This document shows, one piece after another, positions 8,910 to 16,829 of a stretch of 64,000 nt of DNA. Both the position numbers and the translations under genes were made by a program. The notes below the pieces were generated by a model. It had not been told where the DNA came from. It worked only from the letters and a program-made list of their open reading frames with translations, and did no database searches. The stretch is from the NCBI GenBank assembly GCA_964471915.1, contig CAYYID010000006.1, positions 1-64,000 on the forward strand, written 5' to 3'. Within the stretch, counting starts at the first letter, position 1; every line of letters begins with the position of its first letter. The stretch comes from JAIEPW01 sp964471915 (lineage in GTDB: Bacteria; Acidobacteriota; Terriglobia; Bryobacterales; Bryobacteraceae).

Positions 8910-10003
8910 TATCGGGACCTCTGTGGCTTGACCATTATTTTCAATGATTTCTCACCTGGATGCAACGCAAGCTCGATTCCATCCAGTATACGATCCAACG
9001 CGACCCGGTGGCTGATCAGTTCCTCCACCTCCAGCGATCCGTCGAACACCATCGCCGCCGACTCGTGCTGCAGGTCGACCGACGCGCTGTAAGAGCCCAG
9101 CAAGATCCGCTCTCCTACACAGATGTCCGCGCCCGACACATCGATGCGTTCCGTCTTCGACGTTTGCGCGAAAAGCAGGATCTTCGCCCCCGGACGCGTC
9201 GCCCGCACCGCCTGCTCCACGATCCCCGGAGCCGACGCCGCGATAAACACCTGGTCCGCGCCCCGCCCGTCCGTCAACGCGCGGACGTGCTCCTCGAAGC
9301 CGGGCTCCCGCGGATCCCAGGCGCTCTCCGCCCCGAACCTCCGCGCCAGCTCCCGCCGGTGCCCGATCGTGTCAGTGGCCACGGTCACCGTCTTCCACTT
9401 GCGCAGCATCATCGTGAACAGCAACCCGATGGGACCCTGCCCCAGCACCGCCACCACGTCGCCGGGTTGCGGATCCAGCATCGTCACCGCCTTCAGGCAC
9501 GTATTCACCGGCTCCACGAAACTGGCCGCTTCGAACGAAACGTGATCCGGGATCCGCTCCACGCCCCGCTCCACGATCCAGTCCATCACGCGCACGTACT
9601 CGGCAAACCCGCCTCCCGCGGGCTCGAAGCCGGCGGTCACGCCCACCTTCTTGTAGACGGGGCACTGGGCGTACAACTTGCGGTCACAGTAAAAACATTT
9701 TCCGCAAGGAATGTGGTGAAACACAAGGACCCGGTCGCCGGGCGAATATTTTTTAACGTTTGCACCCACCGCCGCCACCGTGCCCGCCGTCTCATGACCG
9801 AACACCCGGGGCCCGGGCAGCAGGTTGTACTCGATCTTCTTGAGGTCCGTGTGGCAGATGCCGCAGCTCTCCACGCGGATCAGGATTTCGCCCGCGCCGA
9901 TCTCCGGCGTCGGCACCGAATCGACGCTCACCCGGCTGGCGCCGTGGTACACGGCGGCGCGCATGGCGCCCGGCACGTCACCGTTAGAATTCACAGTCGG
10001 CAA
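8909..10003 (-). CDS. Zinc-dependent medium-chain dehydrogenase 2 in the hopanoid operon
   Basis: MDR-family zinc dehydrogenase, up to 364 aa. Seen: SCGICHTDL (catalytic Cys), GHETAG (His-Glu), structural-zinc cysteines in CGKCFYC and YAQC, and GQGPIG for NAD(P) binding. Two starts are possible: TTG at 10003, preceded by GGGGAGG inside hpnG, or ATG at 9964, which begins MRAAVYHGA and matches the usual family N-terminus. The longer form is given. It overlaps or abuts hpnG and is followed directly by dehydrogenase 1; the two are clear paralogues but distant from each other. Substrate not deducible from sequence. Confidence 0.83.
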   Translation of the reverse strand: MPTVNSNGDVPGAMRAAVYHGASRVSVDSVPTPEIGAGEILIRVESCGICHTDLKKIEYNLLPGPRVFGHETAGTVAAVGANVKKYSPGDRVLVFHHIPCGKCFYCDRKLYAQCPVYKKVGVTAGFEPAGGGFAEYVRVMDWIVERGVERIPDHVSFEAASFVEPVNTCLKAVTMLDPQPGDVVAVLGQGPIGLLFTMMLRKWKTVTVATDTIGHRRELARRFGAESAWDPREPGFEEHVRALTDGRGADQVFIAASAPGIVEQAVRATRPGAKILLFAQTSKTERIDVSGADICVGERILLGSYSASVDLQHESAAMVFDGSLEVEELISHRVALDRILDGIELALHPGEKSLKIMVKPQRSR

Positions 10004-10688
10004 GATACCTCCCCAAGGCCTCCCCGGCGGACTTCGCTTTCCGGTTTAGTTCCAATAGCTTCCGAGCCAAGCTCGGATTCCGCAGCGCGGCTGCCGCAAT
10101 GCGGCCACGCGCGAAACGCCCGTCCGCGCCGCGGTAACGGTTGAAGTCGAGCGGCAGACCCTCTTCCGCGCTGTCGGAAACCGCGCGCACGCAGGCGAAC
10201 GGGATCCCGGCGCGTTCGGCCTCCGGGGCCACGCCCGCCGCCTCCATTTCGATCGCGATGGCGCCGTCCTCCGCCAGCTTGCGCTTCTCTTCTACTGTAG
10301 CCGCTACCCGGTCGGTCGAGCGAATCACGCCGCGGCGCGCAACCCCGCGCGCCGCCTGCGCCGGGAAGTCCCGGTTGTCGCCGCGCACGATCTCCGCGAC
10401 CACCACCGCTCCCACCGCCAGGTCCGCCGCCAGCCCGCCACAATATCCCGTACTGATCACCCGGTCCACGCGCTCCCGTTCCAGCCCGATCGCCGCGGCC
10501 TGTGCCGCCAGCGCCGGTCCCGGCCCGTTGGCCGCCAGCAGCCAGCGCCGGCCCCGTCCTTCCGCCGCGCGGGCGAAGTCCAGCGGCCAGTCCAGCTCCC
10601 GGTCTTTCCCCAACTGGCGCCGCAGTCCGTCAAACTCGCGACTCTCGGCGGCCACCAACAGCCACGTTTCCACCTTCGACGTACCCAT
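9984..10688 (-). CDS. hpnG: Adenosylhopane nucleosidase HpnG
   Basis: Nucleoside-phosphorylase-superfamily enzyme, 234 aa. HpnG removes adenine from adenosylhopane to give (phospho)ribosylhopane during synthesis of extended C35 hopanoids. Seen: the glycine-rich STGYCGGL near residue 79, AIEMEAAGVA near 145 (the Glu-Met-Glu ribose-binding segment of the family) and RAVSDSAEE with the likely catalytic Asp near 165. The ATG at 10688 lies inside the 3' end of hpnA (59-base overlap); a GTG at 10673 is a possible later start. Assignment as HpnG rather than a general MTA/SAH nucleosidase rests on the neighbouring hpnA, hpnC and hpnD. Confidence 0.82.
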   Translation of the reverse strand: MGTSKVETWLLVAAESREFDGLRRQLGKDRELDWPLDFARAAEGRGRRWLLAANGPGPALAAQAAAIGLERERVDRVISTGYCGGLAADLAVGAVVVAEIVRGDNRDFPAQAARGVARRGVIRSTDRVAATVEEKRKLAEDGAIAIEMEAAGVAPEAERAGIPFACVRAVSDSAEEGLPLDFNRYRGADGRFARGRIAAAALRNPSLARKLLELNRKAKSAGEALGRYLADCEF

Positions 10689-11649
10689 TCTCCCGAAACC
10701 AGGCCGCCGCGCGCTGCAGCGCGCCCGCCACGGGCCCGGGTGCGAAGCCGAGTTCCCGCCCGGCCTTCTCATGCGTCACCCACATCTTCTTGCGCGCCAT
10801 CCGGACCCCGTCCAGCGGCGCCCGCGGTTCTCCCCCGGCCACGCGCGCCCAGCCCGTGCTCGCCAGCGCGGCGGCGTACGCCAATGTATACGGAATCCGC
10901 AGACGCGGCGCGCGCATGCCGCTGACTTTTTCAAGGTGTCCGAAGATCTGCTGCAGCGTCAGGTTGTCCGCGCCGAGGATATAACGCTCGCCGGGGCGGC
11001 CGCGCTCGGCGGCCAGCAGATGCCCGTGTGCGCAATCCCGCACGTCCACCAGGTTCAGCCCCGTCTCGATATACGCCGGCATCGCCGCTTTCAGGAAATC
11101 CAGCACGATTTTGCCCGTCGGCGTCGGCTTGAAGTCGTGGTCGCCCACCGGCGCCGTGGGATTCACGATCACCACCGGCAGCCCGGACGCCGCCGCCTCG
11201 AGCGCGGCCTGCTCGGCGAGAAACTTCGACTTCTTGTACGCGCCCCGCATGTCGGCCAGCGACACCGGGGCCTGCTCGTCGCCGATGCCGCCGGGCGGGA
11301 TCCCGATGCAGCCCACCGTACTCGTGTACACCACGCGATCGGCGCAGGCGGCGCGCGCGGCCTCCAGCAGGTTGCGGGTGCCCTCGACGTTCGAACGGTA
11401 CATATCGCTGGAGTCGCGCGCCCACAGGCGGTAATCTGCGGCGACGTGGAATACCAGGCCGCATCCCGCTGCGGCGCGGTCCAGTGAAGCGCGGTCGCGC
11501 AGGTCGCCGGTGACGGGCTCGGCGTCGAGTTCCCGCAGGCGGCTCCCCGGCCGGACCAGCGCCCGCACGCGGTGTCCCCGCTCGCCGAGCAGGCGCGCGA
11601 CATGCCAGCCTACGAACCCGCTGGCCCCGGTGATGAGTGTCGGTTTCAA
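10630..11649 (-). CDS. hpnA: Hopanoid-associated sugar epimerase HpnA
   Basis: NAD-dependent epimerase/dehydratase of the extended short-chain dehydrogenase family, 339 aa. Seen: the N-terminal GASGFVG dinucleotide-binding loop (residues 8-14), HVAADYRLW, the catalytic YKKSK near 145, and the NPTAPVGDHDFKPTPTGK segment characteristic of HpnA. HpnA is regularly found in hopanoid clusters, though its reaction is not settled. The start is TTG at 11649, eight bases after the cyclase-like stop, with no clear Shine-Dalgarno; translation may depend on coupling. Its C-terminus overlaps hpnG. Confidence 0.85.
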   Translation of the reverse strand: MKPTLITGASGFVGWHVARLLGERGHRVRALVRPGSRLRELDAEPVTGDLRDRASLDRAAAGCGLVFHVAADYRLWARDSSDMYRSNVEGTRNLLEAARAACADRVVYTSTVGCIGIPPGGIGDEQAPVSLADMRGAYKKSKFLAEQAALEAAASGLPVVIVNPTAPVGDHDFKPTPTGKIVLDFLKAAMPAYIETGLNLVDVRDCAHGHLLAAERGRPGERYILGADNLTLQQIFGHLEKVSGMRAPRLRIPYTLAYAAALASTGWARVAGGEPRAPLDGVRMARKKMWVTHEKAGRELGFAPGPVAGALQRAAAWFRENGYVEGGNVAVGGRRESRV

Positions 11650-11657
11650 AGTGCCCG

Positions 11658-13259
11658 CTACGCGGCCATCCGCGACTTCAGAAACGCGCCCAGCGCCAGC
11701 AGCGCCGCGGCATCGCCCGGCCCGGGACCCGCGTCCGTCCAGGCGGCGTCCGGCCGCTGCCGGGAGATCAGATACTCGACGCCCTTCTGCATGCTGCTGC
11801 TGGTGGTGTCCCCGGACGCCAGCAACCCCGCCACCGCCCACGCCGTCTCGTCCACCGTCGAGGGAGCCGGCGCATAGGCGCCCGTGCCCGTGACGCTCTC
11901 ACCCCAGCCGCCATCGGCGTTCTGAATCGAACGCAGCCATTCTCCGGCGCGCAGAATGTGCGCTTCCCGGTCGCTTTCCCCGGCCGCCGCGAAGCCCCGC
12001 AGCACGAAGCACGTGCCGGCGAGGATCTCGCCGCCCGCGTCCGTCCAGTTGCCCTCGGATCCCTGCGCCTGCTCTAGGCACTTCACGCCGCGGCGCACCA
12101 CCGGGTCGCTCGGGGAGAGGCCCGCCGCGCACAGCGCTTCCAGCACCCGTCCGGTGATCCCGGCGGCGGGCGTGTCCGCCTCCGCGTCGAACATCGCCCA
12201 GCCGCCGCCGGAAGCCTGCATGCCGGCCAGCCAGCGGGTGGCTCGCGCAATGGTCTCCGGCGCGCTACCGGCCAGCGCGCGGATCACCGCGGCCGTGCCG
12301 GGCAGGTCGGGATAAAGATCGTTGCCCGCGGCGCAAGTCCAGCCGGAAGGCTCCAGCGCCCGGCGATGGACGCTCCATTCCCCGGCCCGCCGGACCTCGC
12401 AACCGGCCAGCCACGCCGCGGCCCGCGGATTCGCGCCGGCGCCCGCTTCGGCCAGCGCCCAGGCGACGCGCGCGGTGTCGCCGATCCGGTCTTCGCGAAA
12501 TGGGGAGAGGGTGGCGGCTTCGTTCTTCTGCCCCAGCGCTGCCAGCGCCAGGATCCGTGCCAGCGCCGCCCCGGGGATCCCGTGGCTGCGGTCGCGCATC
12601 CATTCGTCGCAGCGGCGTAGCGCCGTCTGCCTTTGTCCCAGCAGGCGGGAAAGCGCGACGCGGAAGCGGAGACCCGTGCCGCCGCCGTCCGCTGCACCAG
12701 CGGCGCGACCGCGGAGTTCCGCAAGCGAAATGGCCGAGTGGCGCGCCGGAGCGCTCGCCCTGGCCAGCGCCAGCGGCACCCGCTGCGCACGTTCGGCCGC
12801 GGACAGCGCATAGAGGGCCCGCGGCGCCAGGATCAGTTCCACCGGGATCTCCGGGGTGAGGTCCGCGGGCAGCAGCCCCAGCGCCGCCAGCGTTCCTCGC
12901 ACGGCGACGCCCGAAGCGGCGAGGCCGCCGCGTTCCAGAATTCGCCCCCGCAACTCCGCCTCCGGTTCCAGGCCCGCCACCTTCAGCGCCGCGTACTTGC
13001 GCACATTGGTGTCCAGACTCGCCGTCCGGTGGTCGGCCAGCGCCTGCCGCGCCGGATCCAGTTCCGCGGCGCTGGGCGGGGATTCCAGCACGCAGAATCT
13101 GGCCAGCAGCCAGTCTGCGGTCCGCTCTGGGTCCAAGGTTTGAGGAGCTTGCCAGTATCCTGCCGGATCCTGGGCGCGGGCGAGAGCTTCCGCGCTGCGC
13201 CGCGCTGCCTGAGCCGCGCCGGCCGCTAACGGATCGGCGATCTCGGGGCTCGCGGTCAT
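11658..13259 (-). CDS. Degenerate squalene-hopene cyclase homologue lacking DXDD
   Basis: Prenyltransferase/terpene-cyclase alpha-alpha barrel protein, 533 aa against roughly 630-680 for true squalene-hopene cyclases. Seen: an N-terminal GYWQAPQTLD segment, QW-like repeats (GGWAMFD, GNWTDAG, GGWGES) and the frame NDLYPDLPGTAAVIRAL, which lines up with the catalytic YPDVDDTA region. There the protonating DXDD reads D-L-P-G, so the central acid is gone. The segment after GGWAMFD is about 20 residues short, the GRWGVNYIYGT stretch is replaced by TDAGGEILAGT, and the C-terminal TGTGFPGDFYL region is reduced. It overlaps ispH by 4 bases and precedes hpnA. It is unlikely to cyclise squalene by the standard mechanism; a scaffold or different prenyl-lipid role is inference. 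The frame is intact, so it is not an obvious pseudogene. Confidence 0.75.
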   Translation of the reverse strand: MTASPEIADPLAAGAAQAARRSAEALARAQDPAGYWQAPQTLDPERTADWLLARFCVLESPPSAAELDPARQALADHRTASLDTNVRKYAALKVAGLEPEAELRGRILERGGLAASGVAVRGTLAALGLLPADLTPEIPVELILAPRALYALSAAERAQRVPLALARASAPARHSAISLAELRGRAAGAADGGGTGLRFRVALSRLLGQRQTALRRCDEWMRDRSHGIPGAALARILALAALGQKNEAATLSPFREDRIGDTARVAWALAEAGAGANPRAAAWLAGCEVRRAGEWSVHRRALEPSGWTCAAGNDLYPDLPGTAAVIRALAGSAPETIARATRWLAGMQASGGGWAMFDAEADTPAAGITGRVLEALCAAGLSPSDPVVRRGVKCLEQAQGSEGNWTDAGGEILAGTCFVLRGFAAAGESDREAHILRAGEWLRSIQNADGGWGESVTGTGAYAPAPSTVDETAWAVAGLLASGDTTSSSMQKGVEYLISRQRPDAAWTDAGPGPGDAAALLALGAFLKSRMAA

Positions 13260-14248
13260 GCGTTGGCGATGGTATGCAACTGCACTACGCGCTCCAGGTT
13301 GCCGGGCAATTGGAAGCGGACATCCTCTTCGCGGATCTCCATCTCTTCCACGCGCGCGAAGCCGAAGCGGGTCTGCAGACCCTGGACCAGTTCCTGCACC
13401 AGGTTCTCCGGCGCGGAGGCGCCGGCCGTGACGGCCACCGTCTGCACGCCTTCGAGCCACGAGGTCTGCACTTCGCTGAGATCGTCGATCAGGTGCGACG
13501 GCACGCCGGTCTTCTGGCACACTTCCACCAGGCGGCGCGAATTGGAGCTGTTCTGGGAGCCGACCACCAGCAGGGCCTGGCACAGCGGCGCCACGGCTTT
13601 CACGGCAATCTGGCGGTTCTCAGTGGCGTAGCAGATGTCCTGCGCCTTGGGCCCGTGGATCAGCGGGAACTTCTCGCGCAGCCGCGCCACGATGCCGGCG
13701 GTTTCATCCAGGCTGAGCGTGGTCTGCGTGATGTAGGCGATCTTCTCCGGGTTGGGAACGTTCAGGCGGTCGACGTCGTCCTCGTTCTCCACCAGCACCG
13801 TCGACTCGGGCGCTTCGCCCATGGTGCCTTCGATTTCCTCGTGGCCGCTGTGGCCGATGAGCACAATGGTGTAGCCCTGGCGCGCGAACTTGATCGCCTC
13901 CAGGTGAACTTTCGTGACCAGCGGACACGTGGCGTCGATCACCTGCAACCGGCCCTTTTCGGCCGCGTCGCGCACCGCGGGCGACACGCCATGCGCGGAG
14001 AAGATCACGCGCGCTCCGGGCGGCACCTCGTTGAGTTCGTTGACGAAGATGGCCCCGGCTTCGCGCAGTTCGTCGACCACGTGCCGGTTGTGCACGATCT
14101 CCTTGCGCACGTAAATGGGCGCGCCGTAGAGATTCAGTGCGATCTTCACGACGTCGATGGCGCGCACTACACCCGCGCAGAAGCCGCGCGGCCGCAGCAG
14201 GATCACTTTCTTGTCGCCCGAGGGGCTCGCACCAGACTGAAGATCCAT
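13256..14248 (-). CDS. ispH: 4-hydroxy-3-methylbut-2-enyl diphosphate reductase IspH
   Basis: Last enzyme of the MEP pathway, reducing HMBPP to IPP and DMAPP with a 4Fe-4S cluster; 330 aa, a normal length. Seen: the three cluster cysteines in RGFCAGV (near 24), DATCPLV (near 109) and DICYATENRQ (near 206), plus HSGHEE and SQNSSNS substrate-binding segments. It opens the operon that feeds isoprenoid precursors to squalene and hopanoid enzymes. An extended -10 (TGCGATAAT) lies 11 bases before the ATG, with AAAGG just ahead of the start. The stop overlaps the next gene (ATGA). Confidence 0.96.
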   Translation of the reverse strand: MDLQSGASPSGDKKVILLRPRGFCAGVVRAIDVVKIALNLYGAPIYVRKEIVHNRHVVDELREAGAIFVNELNEVPPGARVIFSAHGVSPAVRDAAEKGRLQVIDATCPLVTKVHLEAIKFARQGYTIVLIGHSGHEEIEGTMGEAPESTVLVENEDDVDRLNVPNPEKIAYITQTTLSLDETAGIVARLREKFPLIHGPKAQDICYATENRQIAVKAVAPLCQALLVVGSQNSSNSRRLVEVCQKTGVPSHLIDDLSEVQTSWLEGVQTVAVTAGASAPENLVQELVQGLQTRFGFARVEEMEIREEDVRFQLPGNLERVVQLHTIANA

Positions 14249-14259
14249 AACCTTTCTAA

Positions 14260-14268
14260 ATTATCGCA
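14260..14268 (-). promoter_or_regulatory. Extended -10 promoter of the hopanoid operon
   Basis: On the minus strand TGCGATAAT reads as an extended -10 eleven bases before the ispH ATG. No convincing -35 is seen. The rest of 14269-14386, up to the next gene's stop, is GC-rich with no gene. Confidence 0.5.
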
Positions 14269-14386
14269 GATTCGCCATGGGCGACGGCCAATCGCCACCC
14301 CTCTGCTTCCAGAAAGCAGTAGTTCCGCCCAGGCTCCTCACTACCGCCGCGCCCGGCGGTCGGCGGCTCCGCGCGGCACGCGCGTT

Positions 14387-15148
14387 TCACCGGGGAAGCT
14401 GGTTCAACAAACCCTTGACCGTGTTCTCGTCGAGCGGCCCCCGGCAGGAACACTTCGCCCGGCTCTCGTCGCACAGCGTCGAAAAGATCCAGCGCCCGAA
14501 CGCCGCTCCGTTTGCGAACCTTGCAATCTGCCGCGCCAGCTCGCGTCCCTTTGCGTTCACGAACTCGTCGGTCTTGCTGCCGTCCTCGGTGCTCATCATC
14601 ACGTTCACGACCGGATCGCCGATACCGGGAACGTTGCGCGCGGTCAAGATCAACGACAGGTTGGCGACGAAATGATCGTGGCGGCCGGTAACGTCGTCAT
14701 CCCATTGGATGTAGCCGGTCTCGTTGCCCTGCGGCACTTCGCCCTTCTTGCGATCCTTGCCGCCATGAGACTTGAGCCAGGCCGGTGCCTTCCACCCGGA
14801 TCTCCACGGCACCTCCTTCGGGAGCATGATGAATCGAGGCGAGGTGGGATCGTCAACGTTGAAGCCCAGCGAGCAGAACGTGCTTCGCATGTCATGCAGC
14901 ACGTACTTGTCGCTGCAGAAGTAGTAGATCGCCATGAACGCGGTCGCCGGCCCGGCGGAGTCGTCTCCCCGGACTAGCGCATTCTGCTTGCAGAGATGGA
15001 AAAGGAATCCCATCAGGTAGGCAAACGCTGCACAACGGGTGATCTTTCCCGCTTCTACCATTTTCGTCACCGCGTCGATCCGGGCCAGCAGGAGACAATG
15101 TTCTCCCTCGCTCAGAGGACCGGCAAATTGATCCCAAAGTCCCGCCAT
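14387..15148 (-). CDS. Hypothetical protein, Cys-rich ends
   Basis: A 253-aa soluble protein that I do not recognise. No signal peptide or membrane segment is evident. Seen: a Cys/His-containing helix (MGFLFHLCKQNA), a central charged loop (GGKDRKKGEVPQGNETG) followed by IQWDDDVTGRHDHF, and a C-terminal pair CSC. The ATG at 15148 is supported by AGGAGACA immediately upstream on the minus strand. It stands alone between ispH and merR, with 138 bases to ispH, so it may have its own promoter. Coding potential is judged from amino-acid composition and the good ribosome-binding site. Confidence 0.65.
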   Translation of the reverse strand: MAGLWDQFAGPLSEGEHCLLLARIDAVTKMVEAGKITRCAAFAYLMGFLFHLCKQNALVRGDDSAGPATAFMAIYYFCSDKYVLHDMRSTFCSLGFNVDDPTSPRFIMLPKEVPWRSGWKAPAWLKSHGGKDRKKGEVPQGNETGYIQWDDDVTGRHDHFVANLSLILTARNVPGIGDPVVNVMMSTEDGSKTDEFVNAKGRELARQIARFANGAAFGRWIFSTLCDESRAKCSCRGPLDENTVKGLLNQLPR

Positions 15149-15183
15149 TGTCTCCTGCCGCCTCCCTTGGTTCGAGCCTCACA

Positions 15184-15561
15184 TCATACCCGATACCCGC
15201 GTGTGGACTCCGCGATGCGGCGTCCACATTCCACCGCGGTGTCGCAGGCGCAACGTTCCACCCGGCGCAGCGCGCGCTTCGCCAGCCGGAGTTGGATCTC
15301 AAGAGCGGCGATCTCCGACCGCCGGCGCGCCACCAGTCCGGGCCAGTGGGCCTTCGGTCCGCTGACCAGCTCGCGGATTTCGGCCAGCCGGAAGCCCGCG
15401 GCTTTGGCGAACCCGATCAGCGCCAGGCGGTCGAGGACGTCGGGTCCGTACCGCCGCTGCCCGCCGGAGCGGGCGGCCCGCGGCAGGAGTCCGGCGGCTT
15501 CGTAGTAGCGGACCGCGGACGCGCGAATTCCCGCGTGCCGGGCGACTTCTCCGATGTTCAT
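15184..15561 (-). CDS. MerR-family transcriptional regulator
   Basis: 125-aa one-component regulator. Seen: the N-terminal winged-helix start MNIGEVARHAGI and AVRYYEAAGLLP, QRRYGPDVLDRL for the second DNA-binding part, a long dimerisation helix, and C-terminal cysteines in CACDTAVEC that could bind a metal or redox ligand, as in CueR/ZntR/SoxR-type members. It is divergent from the gene at 15601, and the 39 bases between them hold a MerR-type promoter with a 19-base spacer. It therefore very probably controls that gene and itself. The inducer is not known. Confidence 0.9.
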   Translation of the reverse strand: MNIGEVARHAGIRASAVRYYEAAGLLPRAARSGGQRRYGPDVLDRLALIGFAKAAGFRLAEIRELVSGPKAHWPGLVARRRSEIAALEIQLRLAKRALRRVERCACDTAVECGRRIAESTRGYRV

Positions 15562-15562
15562 G

Positions 15563-15593
15563 TTGACTTCAAGTTAGCTGGAAGCCGTAGGCT
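15563..15593 (+). promoter_or_regulatory. MerR-type operator/promoter with 19-base spacer
   Basis: TTGACT at 15563-15568 and TAGGCT at 15588-15593 are separated by exactly 19 bases, which hold the near-palindrome CTTCAAGTTAGCTGGAAG. Over-long 19-base spacers with a dyad between -35 and -10 are the hallmark of promoters that MerR proteins untwist. The ATG of the downstream gene comes only seven bases after the -10, so the transcript should be leaderless. Confidence 0.85.
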
Positions 15594-15600
15594 CGGCAAC

Positions 15601-15987
15601 ATGAAGCGCAGAACGTTGTTATTGACCCCGGCCGCGGTCCTTGCGGCCAGAACCGAATCCCCGATCGCGTGCCGCATGGACGCGCTCACCGCCGCGCAGC
15701 GGACGCGGCACATTGAGGTGACCCGTCTGCTGAAACCGGCCGTCCGCGGAGCGAAGGCCGTGCGCGGACGCGACCGTGAGGGCTTTGCCCTGCGGCTCGA
15801 GATCTCGGCCGCGCTCGTGGGCGAGTGGATCGCCAACGAACGGCTCTGCTGCCCTTTCCTCGACTTCGAACTGCGGCTGGAACGCGAGGGCGGCCCCTTG
15901 TGGCTGACTCTGACCGGGCGGCGGGGCGTCGCCGATTTCCTGCGCGAGGAGCTTGGAATCGGTCAGAAGGTTGACAAAGTCAACTAA
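15601..15987 (+). CDS. Small MerR-controlled protein with CCPF motif
   Basis: 128 aa; function unknown. The N-terminus MKRRTLLLTPAAVLAA is basic then hydrophobic, and may be a short signal or anchor. Seen further on: a heptad-rich middle and the ERLCCPFLDFELRLE segment with adjacent cysteines, then a glycine-rich LWLTLTGRRGVADF end. I recall similar CCPF proteins of 100-130 aa beside MerR regulators, where a metal-linked role is suspected; here that remains inference. Start chosen at the ATG that follows the MerR promoter; the frame is open far upstream but crosses the regulator gene. The 3' end runs into a double inverted repeat. Confidence 0.7.
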   Translation: MKRRTLLLTPAAVLAARTESPIACRMDALTAAQRTRHIEVTRLLKPAVRGAKAVRGRDREGFALRLEISAALVGEWIANERLCCPFLDFELRLEREGGPLWLTLTGRRGVADFLREELGIGQKVDKVN

Positions 15988-16007
15988 TTTAGTTGACATT
16001 GTCAACC
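15969..16007. repeat. Double palindrome in a convergent gap
   Basis: Two near-identical palindromes, GGTTGACAAAGTCAAC (15969-15984) and GTTGACATTGTCAACC (15992-16007), are themselves arranged as an inverted repeat: the 19-base arms match at 18 of 19 positions about T15988. It spans the stop of the upstream + gene and lies 12 bases from the stop of the minus-strand tonB-like gene. It could be a two-way transcription stop hairpin without a T-run, or a twin operator for a dimeric regulator such as MarR. Confidence 0.8.
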
Positions 16008-16018
16008 AATTCGCCTCT

Positions 16019-16756
16019 TTAGAGGAGCCGGAACGTCATTTCCACCACCGCCAGCGCCGCCACCGGCTTGCCGCCGGCGAGCGCCGGCTGGAAGCGCCAC
16101 TTCTCCAGCGCCTCGATGGCGCGCTCGTCGAGCCCCAGCCCGAGGGGGCGGACAACGCGGATGGCGCGCGGCCGGCCTTGCTCGTCGACTTCGACGGACA
16201 GCACGACGGTGCCCTGCAAACGGGCTTTGCGGGCTTCGTCGGAGTATTCCGGCTCGGTCTGGTGGATCACGCGGGGCGCGGTGAGATAGCCGCGGTGCGT
16301 GCCCACGCGGAAGCCCGCGGCGCCCTGGCGGGGGCCGTCGCCGGGGCCGATGCCGCGGTCGCGGCCCGTGCCGATGCCTTCCGGCCCGCCGGGGCCGTTA
16401 CGGTAGCCAGGGATGGCGGCCAGCGGGTCGCCGACCTGGGCCACGGGCAGGTTCTCGGCGGGCAGTTCGAGCAGCGCCGTGGTGACGGGCAGCGCGGCCT
16501 CGCGGTCCCGGACCTGCGGGGGCACGAAGATCCGGGCCTGGCGGAACTCGGGGGCGCGTCCGCGGGCCGGCGGCTGCGGGTCCTGGCCGCCGCCACCCCC
16601 GGTGTTCCAGTTGCGGGCGGGCGCGGTGATCTTCCAGGTGAGGGGCGTCGCTTCCTCCCGCCGCAGGCGGCGGGGAGCTTCGGTAACCAGCAGCAGCACC
16701 AGCGCCGCGGCAGCGCCGTGCAAAAGCAGGGAAAGGAACGCGGGGGTTTTGCGCAT
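16019..16756 (-). CDS. TonB-family energy transducer
   Basis: 245-aa inner-membrane-anchored periplasmic protein. Seen: an N-terminal membrane helix (LLLHGAAAALVLLLV, residues 10-24), a proline/glycine-rich linker with GGGGG and PGGPEGIG runs, and a C-terminal TonB domain (EPEYSDEARKARLQGTVVL to KWRFQPA). It should couple the proton-motive force to outer-membrane receptors such as the Oar-like protein near 60 kb, although no ExbB/ExbD is present here. It is 73 bases downstream of rnhA on the same strand. Confidence 0.88.
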   Translation of the reverse strand: MRKTPAFLSLLLHGAAAALVLLLVTEAPRRLRREEATPLTWKITAPARNWNTGGGGGQDPQPPARGRAPEFRQARIFVPPQVRDREAALPVTTALLELPAENLPVAQVGDPLAAIPGYRNGPGGPEGIGTGRDRGIGPGDGPRQGAAGFRVGTHRGYLTAPRVIHQTEPEYSDEARKARLQGTVVLSVEVDEQGRPRAIRVVRPLGLGLDERAIEALEKWRFQPALAGGKPVAALAVVEMTFRLL

Positions 16757-16829
16757 GCCCGCGGATCTGCAAATCAGATGCCGGAACGCGCCGCCAAGCA
16801 GTTACAGGCGCCGGGGCGTGCCGGGCAGG

